DNA from: Elusimicrobia bacterium RIFCSPHIGHO2_02_FULL_57_9
GTDB taxonomy: Bacteria; Elusimicrobiota; Elusimicrobia; UBA1565; UBA9628
NCBI GenBank assembly: GCA_001800015.1
Contig: MGUO01000138.1
Coordinates: forward strand, 27,901 to 55,167
Length of the DNA: 27,267 bases
Direction: 5' to 3'
Shown here: piece by piece, positions 6,986-14,875 of the stretch
Layout of the letters: every line of letters starts with the position of its first letter
How positions within the stretch are numbered: position 1 is the stretch's first letter
Notes under the pieces: model-generated
The model's database searches: none
What the model was told of the DNA's origin: nothing
Seen by the model: the letters and a program-made list of their open reading frames with translations, nothing else
Program-made: the position numbers and the translations under genes

Positions 6986-8343
6986 TCCTTGTCCTTGGAG
7001 AAGTAATAGGCCAGGCCGAAGCCAACCGCGGCTGCGGCGCCCGCCACCAGCAGAAGCCCGCCGGTACTCAAGCCCAGGACCAAGGCCGCCAGGCCCCCCA
7101 CGGCCCAGCCGGCCACAGCACCCCCCAGCCCCATGACCGTGCGGTTGCTGCTGAAAAAGTCCTTGACGCCGTTGGTGAACTTATCCCAGGTGCCCGGCTC
7201 TTTTGTTGGTGGTTTATTCCCTTCAGTGGGTGGCGGTTCCTTGCCGCCGGGGGGAGTTTGGGGCGGAGCTCCCGGTTTAGATTGATCCCATTCAGTGCAT
7301 TCTGCTTGGCCTTCCGGAGCTGTTCTCGGGCCGGCTTGTTGCGCTGGCACAATTACGGCCGGATTTTGAATGGTCTGGAACTGAGCTGCGTCTTTAACGC
7401 CTTCATCTGAATTGCCGTGAGCCGCTTGAGTTTTGTTAAGAGAAGCGGTGGCTTGCGGCAACGGTTCGCCGGAGTTGCCTGGGGCGGCCGCGCCGCCGGA
7501 CTTCGGCAGAGAATTGCAGAATTTATCCATATCCTCGATCCATTGTTTCTTAAGCGCGTCGAGGCTGTTTTCTTTTTGAGCTTGCTGCACTTGCTTGATA
7601 AATTTATCTTCCGCATTTTCCCCGCGCAGCTTGAGCATTTTCCTGACTAATTTCTGAGCCGCTTTATCTTCATTATTGTTTTTATTGAAAAGCACGTTCA
7701 ACGCCTGATCCAGATTGAGGATGGGCGTCGGCTCGGGAGCAGGCGGAGGCGGAGGGGTTCCTGGTTTGTCAGCCGGAGGATAGGTTTTTGGGGGTTCAGG
7801 CGAAGTCGGCGGCGCTGGAGTTGGAGTAGGCGTCGGCGTTGGAGCGGGAGCCGGAGCGGTTGCAGGTGGCTGCGGCTTGTCTCCCTTGAGTTCGGTGATG
7901 GTCAGGCCGCGCAAGGCAACCCCTTCCCGTCCAGGATAAAGAGCATACTTTTTTTCATCTTTTTCTGCGATGGGCCGCGTGGGCGCAAGCCAGGCGCGCG
8001 CGGGGTCTTTTTCCAATAAAAGGATGTGGCCGGAATAGGAGGCGGAGCCGGAATTTTTAAAAGGATTCCAGCTGGTCCAACGGTAATTGATGTTATAAAG
8101 GGGCACGGCTTTAAGTCTTTGCTGTTTAAGCAACTCTTCTCCCTGATATTTTTCGCCCAGCTTCTTGAGCTGGGCGACCTCCGACTTCCGGGCGTATAAA
8201 GTTTCTTTTCCATGCCGGTATTCCGCCCAGTCCGCAAAGGAGCCGGGTTTGCCCACCCAATCGGGCGTATCGGCGGCTGAAATTCGGGGGCTGCCGAGGA
8301 TCGCCAGCCCGAAGGCCAGCGTCAGCTTGGAAAATATTTTCAT
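6982..8343 (-). CDS. Exported proline-rich, membrane-anchored protein, unknown
   Basis: A 453-residue protein with distinct segments. Residues 1-23 are a signal peptide (cleavage near ISA-ADTP). Residues 24-155 form a folded N-terminal part with Trp and Tyr (INYRWTSWNPF). Residues 156-207 are a Pro/Thr/Ala linker with TPTPTPTP repeats. Residues 208-280 are charged and probably helical. A second Pro/Gly-rich linker covers about 335-380. The C-terminus (395-450) is a Gly/Ala-rich hydrophobic hairpin with glycine-zipper spacing, ending in a charged KDKD tail. This suggests a periplasmic protein tethered by its C-terminus, with linkers long enough to span cell-wall space. No known domain is recognised. 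A strong promoter ends 5 bases before the ATG. Confidence 0.85.
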   Translation of the reverse strand: MKIFSKLTLAFGLAILGSPRISAADTPDWVGKPGSFADWAEYRHGKETLYARKSEVAQLKKLGEKYQGEELLKQQRLKAVPLYNINYRWTSWNPFKNSGSASYSGHILLLEKDPARAWLAPTRPIAEKDEKKYALYPGREGVALRGLTITELKGDKPQPPATAPAPAPTPTPTPTPAPPTSPEPPKTYPPADKPGTPPPPPAPEPTPILNLDQALNVLFNKNNNEDKAAQKLVRKMLKLRGENAEDKFIKQVQQAQKENSLDALKKQWIEDMDKFCNSLPKSGGAAAPGNSGEPLPQATASLNKTQAAHGNSDEGVKDAAQFQTIQNPAVIVPAQQAGPRTAPEGQAECTEWDQSKPGAPPQTPPGGKEPPPTEGNKPPTKEPGTWDKFTNGVKDFFSSNRTVMGLGGAVAGWAVGGLAALVLGLSTGGLLLVAGAAAAVGFGLAYYFSKDKD

Positions 8344-8348
8344 GCCTA

Positions 8349-8377
8349 AGTGTAGGGGGGAAACGTCGAAATTTCAA
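8349..8377 (-). promoter_or_regulatory. Promoter of proline-rich protein gene (leaderless type)
   Basis: On the minus strand TTGAAA (8377-8372), 17 bp, TACACT (8354-8349). The -10 box ends 5 bases before ATG 8343, so the mRNA should start at or next to the start codon. No Shine-Dalgarno is present. Confidence 0.75.
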
Positions 8378-8415
8378 GGACCAAAGTGCCCGGAGAAAAA
8401 TAGGCCTTTCGGCCT
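8378..8415. repeat. Diverged copy of the 4322-4360 intergenic element
   Basis: Aligned without gaps to 4323-4360, about 25 of 38 positions match, including GGAC, AAAGT and the ten-base block ATAGGCCTTT at the same internal offset. It lies in the gap between the LssY_C gene and the proline-rich protein gene and contains the terminator hairpin. Confidence 0.45.
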
Positions 8416-8417
8416 AT
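8396..8417 (-). terminator. Intrinsic terminator after the tmk-holB-metG-LssY operon
   Basis: On the minus strand the hairpin ATAGGCC-GAAA-GGCCTAT (8417-8400) is followed by TTTT then CTCC. The stem overlaps the TAG stop of the LssY_C gene. Stem, tight GAAA loop and T-run fit a Rho-independent terminator. Confidence 0.7.
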
Positions 8418-9046
8418 GAATTCAGTTCGATTATCAGGGCGCGGCCGTCGGTGAAAAAGGGATAGCCTTTATCGTTGACGCCTTTAAGAGGGATTCCAGG
8501 CAGGTGGGCCAAGCGCATTTCTTGGACATGAGGAGAGCCCCTCAGGGTTTCGGCCAGGTAATCGCGTTCCAGGTTCATGTCCGGATCAGGGCGATGGGAG
8601 AAATCGATCCAGCGCATGGTTAAATCCAAATTGCCGCTGCCCCACCACAAAGTCCTTCCACGCTCGTCCTTGATTCCGGTTCTCCACAAGCGGAAATGAT
8701 GCCGGGCCTCGAGGGGCTTGATCACCCGCACCCAGTTCATGTCCTGGCTTCTGCCGTGGAAATTATACCGGTTCATGGGGGGAAATCGCGTTAAATCCTC
8801 TCCGCGCAGCAGTTCCTTGAGGCTTTCCTTGACGCAGGCGGCGAAGGTCAAAGGCAGCTTGGTCCAGCCAGCGCTTTCCAAAACCGCGCAGGCCAGGGAT
8901 TCGTGTCCCAAAAAAATAATATTCAAGGCGTCGCCCGGCCGGCCGAAGCGGCCCTGATTGCGTCCGGGCAAATGCTCGTATAGTTCGGGAATAAGCGGGC
9001 GCCTATACGCGCGCTTATTCTCTTCTAATTCCAAGAGCGTGATCAT
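8414..9046 (-). CDS. LssY C-terminal-domain protein
   Basis: The 210-residue product matches the pattern of the LssY C-terminal domain family. It has an early GDALNIIFLG, then AGW (residues 59-61), a central RYNFHGRSQDMNWVR, the HHFRLWRTG motif (115-123), LWWGSGNLD and a late DMNLERDYLAETL. This domain is of unknown function and elsewhere is often fused to PAP2 phosphatase-type membrane proteins; here it stands alone, with no membrane segment or signal peptide. ATG overlaps the metG stop (ATGA, 9043-9046), so it is the last gene of the tmk-holB-metG operon. The link to methionyl-tRNA synthetase is positional only. Confidence 0.75.
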   Translation of the reverse strand: MITLLELEENKRAYRRPLIPELYEHLPGRNQGRFGRPGDALNIIFLGHESLACAVLESAGWTKLPLTFAACVKESLKELLRGEDLTRFPPMNRYNFHGRSQDMNWVRVIKPLEARHHFRLWRTGIKDERGRTLWWGSGNLDLTMRWIDFSHRPDPDMNLERDYLAETLRGSPHVQEMRLAHLPGIPLKGVNDKGYPFFTDGRALIIELNS

Positions 9047-10563
9047 TGTTTGCGCGGGAAAAGCGGCGGGCCCTTGTGTATTTTTCCGATGCCGGAGCGC
9101 ACCCCGGCCAGGACTTGCTCCGCGGAAAGAGGCTCGGGAAACTGCCGTACGCCCAATTGGGATTGTATTTTGGCCGCGGTCTGGGGCATGAAGGGTTCAA
9201 GCCAGCCGGTGACGATGCGCAGCGACCATACCAGATCAAAAAGGATGATTTTTACTTTCTCGGGATCCGTTTTCGCCACTTTCCAGGGTTCTTCCTTGTT
9301 CACGCGCTGGTTAAGCTCTGAAATAACCGCCCAAATCCGGGTTAAAGCTCCGCTGAAATCCAGGCGCTCCATCGCCGCGGCGATGGAGGCGGTTTTCTGG
9401 GCTATTTTTTGGGGATAAAAATCTTTTTCCGGATCAGGCCGCTTGGGCAAAACGCCGTTGAGATATCTATCCACCATTTCCACGATCCGCGAGATGAGAT
9501 TGCCCAAATCATTGGCCAGATCCGCGTTGTAGCGCTTAAGCAGGGCCGTGCGCGAGAAGTCCCCGTCCTGTCCGAAGGGAATTTCGCGCAGGAGAAAATA
9601 GCGGAAGGCATCCAGGCCGAATTCGCGGATGATCTCATAGGGATCGATCATGTTGCCCTTTGATTTGGACATCTTTTCCCCGTCCACGGTCCACCAGCCA
9701 TGGGCGAAGACCTTGGCCGGCAGGGGCATTTTCAGGGCCATGAGCATGGCCGGCCAGATCACGGCATGGAAGCGGTAAATCTCCTTGCCCACGATATGAA
9801 CATCGGCCGGCCAAATTTCCCGCAATTGCGGCCCGTCCACCGCCGAGACATAGTTGAGCAGGGCGTCAAACCAAACATAAACCGTATGCCCGCAATCGCC
9901 TGGAACCTCCACCCCCCATTTGACCTTGGTGCGCGACACCGAAATATTTTGAAGCCCTGATTTAACGAAAGAGAGTATTTCCTGGCCGCGGTGCGCGGGC
10001 GAGAGAAATTCCGGGTGCTCCCGATAGTGCTTGAGCAGGGCCTCCCGGTATTCGGGGAGTTTGAAAAAATAGCTGTCTTCCTCGATCATTTGAAGCGGGC
10101 GGCGGCAATCTTGGTTGGGGCAAAGGCGCGCGCCTTTTTCATCGGGAGGGGCTTCGGTCTCGGTCCAGAAGGTTTCGCAGGAAATGCAGTAATAGCCCTT
10201 ATACTTGCCTTTGTAGATGTCGCCTGAGTCGATTAGAGCCTTAAACACAGCCTGGACCTTTTTCTCATGACGCGGCTCGGTGGTGCGTATGAAATCATCG
10301 AAATGAATATCCAAGCGGCTCCACAAGGCCTTGAATTTGGCCGAGAGTTCATCGGCGTAAGCCTGCGGGGAGAGGCCTGCCTCGCGCGCCGCCTGTTCGA
10401 TTTTGGCGCCGTGTTCATCGGTGCCGGTCAGAAAATAGGTGCTGTGGCCGCGTTTCCTCAAGAAACGGTTTAAGACATCGGCGGCGATGGTGGTGTAGGC
10501 ATGGCCTATATGCGGTGCCGCGTTAATGTAATAAATGGGCGTGGTGATGTAGAACTTTTTCAT
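9043..10563 (-). CDS. metG: Methionyl-tRNA synthetase
   Basis: A 506-residue class I synthetase that charges tRNA-Met. The HIGH motif is PHIGH (17-21) near the N-terminus and the KMSKS motif is at 297-301. Cys126, Cys129, Cys148 and Cys153 form a zinc knuckle in the connective domain. The C-terminal helical anticodon-binding region contains the expected WKVAKTDPEK. The protein ends without the dimerising EMAP/Trbp111 domain, so it is the short form, complete at this length. It is linked by ATGA overlaps to holB upstream and the LssY_C gene downstream. Confidence 0.97.
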   Translation of the reverse strand: MKKFYITTPIYYINAAPHIGHAYTTIAADVLNRFLRKRGHSTYFLTGTDEHGAKIEQAAREAGLSPQAYADELSAKFKALWSRLDIHFDDFIRTTEPRHEKKVQAVFKALIDSGDIYKGKYKGYYCISCETFWTETEAPPDEKGARLCPNQDCRRPLQMIEEDSYFFKLPEYREALLKHYREHPEFLSPAHRGQEILSFVKSGLQNISVSRTKVKWGVEVPGDCGHTVYVWFDALLNYVSAVDGPQLREIWPADVHIVGKEIYRFHAVIWPAMLMALKMPLPAKVFAHGWWTVDGEKMSKSKGNMIDPYEIIREFGLDAFRYFLLREIPFGQDGDFSRTALLKRYNADLANDLGNLISRIVEMVDRYLNGVLPKRPDPEKDFYPQKIAQKTASIAAAMERLDFSGALTRIWAVISELNQRVNKEEPWKVAKTDPEKVKIILFDLVWSLRIVTGWLEPFMPQTAAKIQSQLGVRQFPEPLSAEQVLAGVRSGIGKIHKGPPLFPRKQ

Positions 10564-11483
10564 AAAAGGGGCTCGGCCTCGAGATAGCCCAGGGTCAGGA
10601 TCAGGCGAGGGTCGGCATTTGATTTCAAGGCCCGGCCAAGGCCCCGAAGCTCTCTTAACGGCCGTTCCACCCGGGAAAAAGACAATTGGCCCCGCAAATG
10701 CCTCAGCCGCAGGGTTTGGCTCAAACGGTGAAGCGCCAGCTCCACTTGGGTCCTGGCCAAGAAAAGTTCTTTGGGAAGGGCATCCGCGGCCGCGAAAGGG
10801 CTTAAGGGGTTTGCCGGCTCATAGGAGGAAAGCTCGGCTAATTCCAGGGCCTGGCCTACGGAGCCCTCTGAGAGCCGGGCAAGGCTTTCAGCCCTGTCCG
10901 GCGAGATGTTTTTTTCTATTAAAAGTTCCTTTACCGTGTTTTCCGCTAGCGGCGTGAAGGGGATGACAAAACAACGCGAGACTACGGTTTTCGGCAGCCT
11001 TTCCTTGCGGCAAGCGGTCAATATCCACAGGGTCTGGCGCGGCGGCTCTTCCAAAATTTTAAGCAGCGCATTGGCCCCCTCGGTCTCAAGGGTATGGGCT
11101 TGTTCCACGATTGCGACCTTCCAACCGCCCGCCAGAGGCTGCAGTTCCATGTCGTTGCGCAGCCGCCGGATGGTCTCAACGCGCAAGGTTTTTTGCTTGG
11201 CGGGCTCTTCCGAGCGCAGGCTGGCCTGATAGTTTGCGTTGACCATTTTAACGTCGGGATGTATTTTTTGGGTGAGAGCTCGGCATTCGGCGCAAAGCCC
11301 GCAAGCCAGGTATTGTTGCGGCTGCCGGCAAATCAGGGCCTGAGCGAAGGCTTCGGCGGCGAGAGTCTTGCCGATGCCGTCCGGTCCCAAAAAAAGCATG
11401 GCCGAAGGGATTTTCCCGCTGGAAAGAAAACCCTTCAGCGTTTTGACCGCGCGTGGCTGCTCCTTGATATGGGAAAAGCTCAT
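10560..11483 (-). CDS. holB: DNA polymerase III delta' subunit
   Basis: A 307-residue AAA+ clamp-loader subunit. Walker A is GPDGIGKT (33-40). A zinc module is formed by Cys52, Cys61, Cys64 and Cys67. ANALLKILEEPP is the usual DnaX/HolB helix and SRC (in VVSRCF) contains the sensor and arginine-finger region. I chose ATG 11483, giving MSFSHIKEQ, because it overlaps the tmk stop as ATGA, the same spacing used by the next two genes. An in-frame ATG five codons earlier would lie deeper inside tmk. It lies between tmk and metG in a DNA-precursor/replication/translation operon. Confidence 0.93.
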   Translation of the reverse strand: MSFSHIKEQPRAVKTLKGFLSSGKIPSAMLFLGPDGIGKTLAAEAFAQALICRQPQQYLACGLCAECRALTQKIHPDVKMVNANYQASLRSEEPAKQKTLRVETIRRLRNDMELQPLAGGWKVAIVEQAHTLETEGANALLKILEEPPRQTLWILTACRKERLPKTVVSRCFVIPFTPLAENTVKELLIEKNISPDRAESLARLSEGSVGQALELAELSSYEPANPLSPFAAADALPKELFLARTQVELALHRLSQTLRLRHLRGQLSFSRVERPLRELRGLGRALKSNADPRLILTLGYLEAEPLL

Positions 11484-12100
11484 GACAGGAAGCGGCAAAC
11501 GCGCTGGAGGATTTCCTGGTGCAGCTGCGCGACATCGCGGCGTCCGTTGAGCAGCGCGACGCGCGGCTGCCGGCGGGCCAGGCTGCGATAGCCTTCGCGC
11601 ACGCGGCGCCGGAAGCCGGGAGATTCGAGCTCGAGGCGATCATGGCGGCGCTGTTTATCGCGCGAGTTGAATTCAGATTCCAGCACATCCAAAACGATGG
11701 TCAAATCCGGCTTAAGTCCGGAGGTGGCGATCTGGTTTAGGCGGCGCACCAAGGGCAAAGAGAGCCCGCGGGCATGGCCTTGATAGGCCATGGTGGCTAA
11801 AGTATAACGCTCGCAGAGCACGAATTTGCCCCGGCGCAGGGCCGGCAAAAGCGTTTCCTGGGTATGTTGGGCGCGCGCGGCCTCGTAAAGCAAAAGTTCG
11901 GCTAAGGGGGTGACTTGATGGCGCGGGTCAAGCAGGAGCTTGCGTATGGCCTCGGCGAAAGCGGTTCCTCCAGGCTCGCGGCTATGGAGAAAAGGAATTT
12001 TATGAGACTTCAGGTAACGGACCAGCAGCGCGGCCTGGGTGGACTTGCCCGATTTATCCGGGCCCTCCAGAACGATAAATACGCCGCGATGGGGTGACAC
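11480..12100 (-). CDS. tmk: Thymidylate kinase
   Basis: A 206-residue kinase that phosphorylates dTMP to dTDP. The P-loop is GPDKSGKST (13-21), the dTMP-contact motif is REPGGT (41-46), and the LID region is DKQRRHDRLE. The usual DRY motif after the third strand reads CERY (96-99), a conservative Asp-to-Glu change. The start is GTG 12100: an extended -10 box ends six bases before it and no better start exists. First gene of the tmk-holB-metG-LssY_C chain. Confidence 0.94.
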   Translation of the reverse strand: MSPHRGVFIVLEGPDKSGKSTQAALLVRYLKSHKIPFLHSREPGGTAFAEAIRKLLLDPRHQVTPLAELLLYEAARAQHTQETLLPALRRGKFVLCERYTLATMAYQGHARGLSLPLVRRLNQIATSGLKPDLTIVLDVLESEFNSRDKQRRHDRLELESPGFRRRVREGYRSLARRQPRVALLNGRRDVAQLHQEILQRVCRFLS

Positions 12101-12106
12101 CCGATC

Positions 12107-12115
12107 ATTTTAGCA
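12107..12115 (-). promoter_or_regulatory. Extended -10 promoter of tmk operon (leaderless type)
   Basis: On the minus strand TGC-TAAAAT (12115-12107), a TGn extended -10, ends six bases before GTG 12100. The -35 region falls in a GC hairpin and matches poorly. No Shine-Dalgarno is present. Predicted transcription starts at or next to the start codon. Confidence 0.55.
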
Positions 12116-12116
12116 A

Positions 12117-12137
12117 GCTTTCGCCGCAGGCGAAAGC
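12117..12137. other. GC-rich hairpin between nrdJ and tmk
   Basis: Perfect 9-bp arms GCTTTCGCC (12117-12125) and GGCGAAAGC (12129-12137) surround a 3-base loop. In the nrdJ direction it is followed by TTGCTAAAAT rather than a T-run, so it would be a weak terminator. It overlaps the -35 position of the tmk promoter, so it may insulate the two genes or affect tmk expression. Confidence 0.5.
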
Positions 12138-12168
12138 CGCCCGCTGCAAGCGACCCGAAATAGGGGCC

Positions 12169-14682
12169 TCAGGAGCACTCGGAGAAGCCGCAATCGTGGC
12201 AGGTCGGCCCCGAGCAGCCCGACTCATAAGCCACGTTGGAGGAATAGCATTTTGGGCAATATTCCGCTTTGGCCAGCGTGATGATTTCCAGCTGCTCTTT
12301 CTGGGCGGCGTCCTCATCGTCGGTCAGCCAGCCGGTCTTCTTGAGATGCTGGCGCAAGGCAATCGCGATGGCATGGGCGATGGAATCGACGCGGTTTTCC
12401 CCGAAGCCGATGGGCTTGTCGCCCTTCACCGAATTCAAGTGCTTGAGAATGCGCAGAGGATCGCCGCCTTCCGCCAGGTACTTCGACAGCATGATTCCCA
12501 CCAGCGAGGTCAAGGCCGAGATTTCGGTGCCCAGAGGCGGGATGTTGGTGAATACCTGGTAAGGCCCGCGCTCGTCGTAATTGATGTGGATGTGCAGCGG
12601 GCCGTAGCCGGTTTTGATCTGGTAATACTCGGAAGAGACGCCAAAGGCCGTTGAGGGATCGCGGCGCCGCGACTTAGTCGGGGTCGACGTGAGATTCAAC
12701 ACCTGCTGGGCCTTGGAGCCGTCGCGATAGATGGTGATGCCTTTGCAGCCCAGCTCGTAGGCCAGCATGTAAGCGCTGCGCACATCATCGGTGGTAGCCG
12801 AGTTGGGCAGGTTGATGGTCTTGGACACCCCGTTGTCGGTGTGCTTCTGGAAGGCCGCCTGGATTTTTACATGGATGTCGACCGGCACGTCGTGAGCGGA
12901 GACGAAGAGCTTCTGGATTTGCTCCGGGATCTGCGCGATGCCGCGCACGGATTTATGGTTGGCGTTGATGCGCTCCCAGAGTTCCTTCTCTTTTAGGCCG
13001 AAATAGTTGTTGGCCTGGGCCACTTCCTTAAAGAGCGGATTGACCTCGAAGAAAACATCCTTGGCGGCCGGGGATTCTCCTTTCTTGATGGCCTCCAAGG
13101 CCTTGGCGTTGTAGCGCGTGTAGGCGATGGCGAAGAAGGGCTCGATGCCGCTGCCCTGCAGCCCGGCGGCAATCGCGATGGTTCCGGTCGGGGCGATGGT
13201 CGTGCGCGCGCAGTGCCGCGGCAGGCGGCTCTCCCCGCGATAGAACGCGCCCTTCTCGTCGTAAATGGAGTTTTTCCAATTCGGGAAAATCCCGCGCTCC
13301 TTGCCCAATGACTCGGAGGCGGCCAGGGCCGTGTCGTTGATAAAGCGCATGACCTTGGTCGCGAAATCGAGCGAAGCCGGCGAGTCGTAAGGAATGCCCA
13401 TCTTGACCAAGGCTTCCCCGTAGCCCATCACCCCCAGGCCGATGCGGCGGTTGCCCTTGGCCATGATCTCTATTTCCGGCAGGGGATAGTTGTTGACCTC
13501 GATGACGTCGTCGAGGAAGCGCGCTGCCAGCGTGACCGCCGAGGCCAGTCTCTTATAGTTGAATCTTCCCTCCATGAGCTCGCCTTCGACGAAATTGGAG
13601 AGGTTGATCGAGCCCAGGTTGCAGGGTTCCCAGGGCAGGAGGGGCTGCTCGCCGCAGGGGTTGGTGCTTTCGATCTGGCCTATGCCCGGCGTCGGGTTGG
13701 ATCCGGAGTTGTTGATGCGGTCGATGACCACGTAGCCCGGATCGCCGGATTTCCAGGCGTATTCGATCATCATGTCGAATATTTCCTTGGCGCGCGCCTT
13801 TCCCGCGACCTCCCGGGTATGCGGGTTGATGAGGTCGTATTCCGCGTCGGCGGCGACCGCCTTCATGAACTTTTCGTCGATGGCGACCGAGACGTTGAAG
13901 TTCTCCATGACGGCGGCTTGGGCCTTCATGGTGATGAAATCCTTGATCTCGGGATGGGTGTAGTGGAGAATTCCCATGTTGGCTCCGCGCCTGGTCCCGC
14001 CCTGCTTGACCACGTCGGTCAGCTTGTCGAAAATCTGCATGAACGAGATGGCGCCCGAGGCCACGCCCTGGGTTTTCTTTACGATGTCGCCCTTGGGCCG
14101 CAGTTGGCTGAAGGCGAAGCCCGTTCCGCCTCCGGATTTCTGGATCAAGGACTGGGCCGAGAGGGATTTGGTGATGCCCTCCATCGAGTCGGGCACGGGA
14201 AGCACGTAGCAGGCCGATAATTGCTGAAGCTCGCGGCCGGCGTTCATCAGCGTCGGAGAGTTGGGAAGAAAATCCCAATTGGAAAGCATTTCAAAATATT
14301 TCGCGGTCCAGGCGTCGACTAATTTCCGGGCCTCCGGCACGCCCTTATAAATCTTGTCGAGATTTTTGACCAGTTTCGCAAAGTTGGCCTCGCGCTGGCT
14401 TGACTCCGGGATCCCGGCGTGAAAGAGCAGCATGCGCGGCTTGGCTCCGGCCGGGCCCTCAAGCTGGCGGATATCGACGCGGACGCCTTCGCAGGCGCCC
14501 CATTTGCCGGCGTCGGCGTGAAAGAGGATTTCCCCCAGGGCGATATTGTGCGCGATCCCATCCAGCCAAACCTCCACGCTCGGCGCGTCCCGCAAATATT
14601 TGTCCTTAATGACCTTCGCTTGATTTTCCGTGACGTGAACTTTTGGGAGTTTCCGGCTGATGGGTTCGGGTTTTTGTTTCAC
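12169..14682 (-). CDS. nrdJ: Adenosylcobalamin-dependent ribonucleotide reductase (class II)
   Basis: An 837-residue enzyme reducing ribonucleotides to deoxyribonucleotides using a B12-generated thiyl radical. From the GTG start: SPTLMNAG, the first reductant cysteine Cys158 (SACYVLP), GGGTGFAFS, the active triad Asn341-Cys343-Glu345 (NPCGEQ) and the second reductant cysteine Cys354 (CNLGSINL), APTGTIAIAAG, a TSCPD-like domain (about 680-780) and a C-terminal tail with CPKC and HDCGFSEC for re-reduction or zinc binding. GTG 14682 is preferred: GAGAGGAG lies just upstream and the promoter -35 box covers the earlier ATG at 14751, which therefore cannot be in the mRNA. The leader is too short for a cobalamin riboswitch. 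No class I subunits or NrdR are nearby. Confidence 0.96.
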   Translation of the reverse strand: MKQKPEPISRKLPKVHVTENQAKVIKDKYLRDAPSVEVWLDGIAHNIALGEILFHADAGKWGACEGVRVDIRQLEGPAGAKPRMLLFHAGIPESSQREANFAKLVKNLDKIYKGVPEARKLVDAWTAKYFEMLSNWDFLPNSPTLMNAGRELQQLSACYVLPVPDSMEGITKSLSAQSLIQKSGGGTGFAFSQLRPKGDIVKKTQGVASGAISFMQIFDKLTDVVKQGGTRRGANMGILHYTHPEIKDFITMKAQAAVMENFNVSVAIDEKFMKAVAADAEYDLINPHTREVAGKARAKEIFDMMIEYAWKSGDPGYVVIDRINNSGSNPTPGIGQIESTNPCGEQPLLPWEPCNLGSINLSNFVEGELMEGRFNYKRLASAVTLAARFLDDVIEVNNYPLPEIEIMAKGNRRIGLGVMGYGEALVKMGIPYDSPASLDFATKVMRFINDTALAASESLGKERGIFPNWKNSIYDEKGAFYRGESRLPRHCARTTIAPTGTIAIAAGLQGSGIEPFFAIAYTRYNAKALEAIKKGESPAAKDVFFEVNPLFKEVAQANNYFGLKEKELWERINANHKSVRGIAQIPEQIQKLFVSAHDVPVDIHVKIQAAFQKHTDNGVSKTINLPNSATTDDVRSAYMLAYELGCKGITIYRDGSKAQQVLNLTSTPTKSRRRDPSTAFGVSSEYYQIKTGYGPLHIHINYDERGPYQVFTNIPPLGTEISALTSLVGIMLSKYLAEGGDPLRILKHLNSVKGDKPIGFGENRVDSIAHAIAIALRQHLKKTGWLTDDEDAAQKEQLEIITLAKAEYCPKCYSSNVAYESGCSGPTCHDCGFSECS

Positions 14683-14684
14683 AG

Positions 14685-14751
14685 GGCTCCTCTCTATCTT
14701 AGGGTTTGGATTTGCATATAAAAGTGTAACAGCAATTAAGATCGCTGTCAA
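14685..14751 (-). promoter_or_regulatory. nrdJ promoter and Shine-Dalgarno
   Basis: On the minus strand a perfect TTGACA (14751-14746), 17 bp, TACACT (14728-14723). Transcription should begin near 14716, giving a leader of about 34 bases with GAGAGGAG (about 14694-14687) ahead of GTG 14682. This is the clearest leadered promoter in the window. Confidence 0.8.
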
Positions 14752-14812
14752 ATTTCTCGAGGAGGACGGTTAAAAAACGGTAAAGACTTGTAAATGGCGA
14801 AAATAGATGATG

Positions 14813-14832
14813 ATAAATAGCAATAAATAGCA
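14813..14832. repeat. Tandem 10-bp repeat upstream of nrdJ promoter
   Basis: ATAAATAGCA occurs twice back to back (14813-14822 and 14823-14832), about 60-80 bp upstream of the nrdJ -35 box in an AT-rich stretch. Near one-helical-turn spacing would suit an activator or repressor. It does not match the NrdR box consensus as I know it. Confidence 0.4.
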
Positions 14833-14844
14833 CAAAAAACCACA

Positions 14845-14875
14845 TAAAAAACAGGCTCTTCGACGAGAACTTGTT
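14845..14875 (-). terminator. Intrinsic terminator of small coiled-coil membrane protein gene
   Basis: On the minus strand arms AACAAGTTCT (14875-14866) and AGAGCCTGTT (14859-14850) pair at 9 of 10 positions, counting one G-U, with a short loop, and run into a six-T tract (14850-14845). It begins directly after the TGA stop at 14876-14878. Confidence 0.65.

Noticed and set aside
7800..7860. Tandem repeat array or CRISPR-like structure
   Set aside because: It is the codon-level repetition of the TPTP linker in the proline-rich protein; there are no spacers.
12117..12137. Strong intrinsic terminator for nrdJ
   Set aside because: Stem is good but no T-run follows; kept only as a hairpin.
14683..14751. 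Longer NrdJ start at ATG 14751
   Set aside because: The ATG overlaps the promoter -35 box and the first 23 residues do not resemble a class II reductase; GTG 14682 has a strong Shine-Dalgarno.
14683..14875. Cobalamin riboswitch upstream of nrdJ
   Set aside because: The predicted leader is about 34 bases and the upstream AT-rich stretch has no B12-box-like conserved core.
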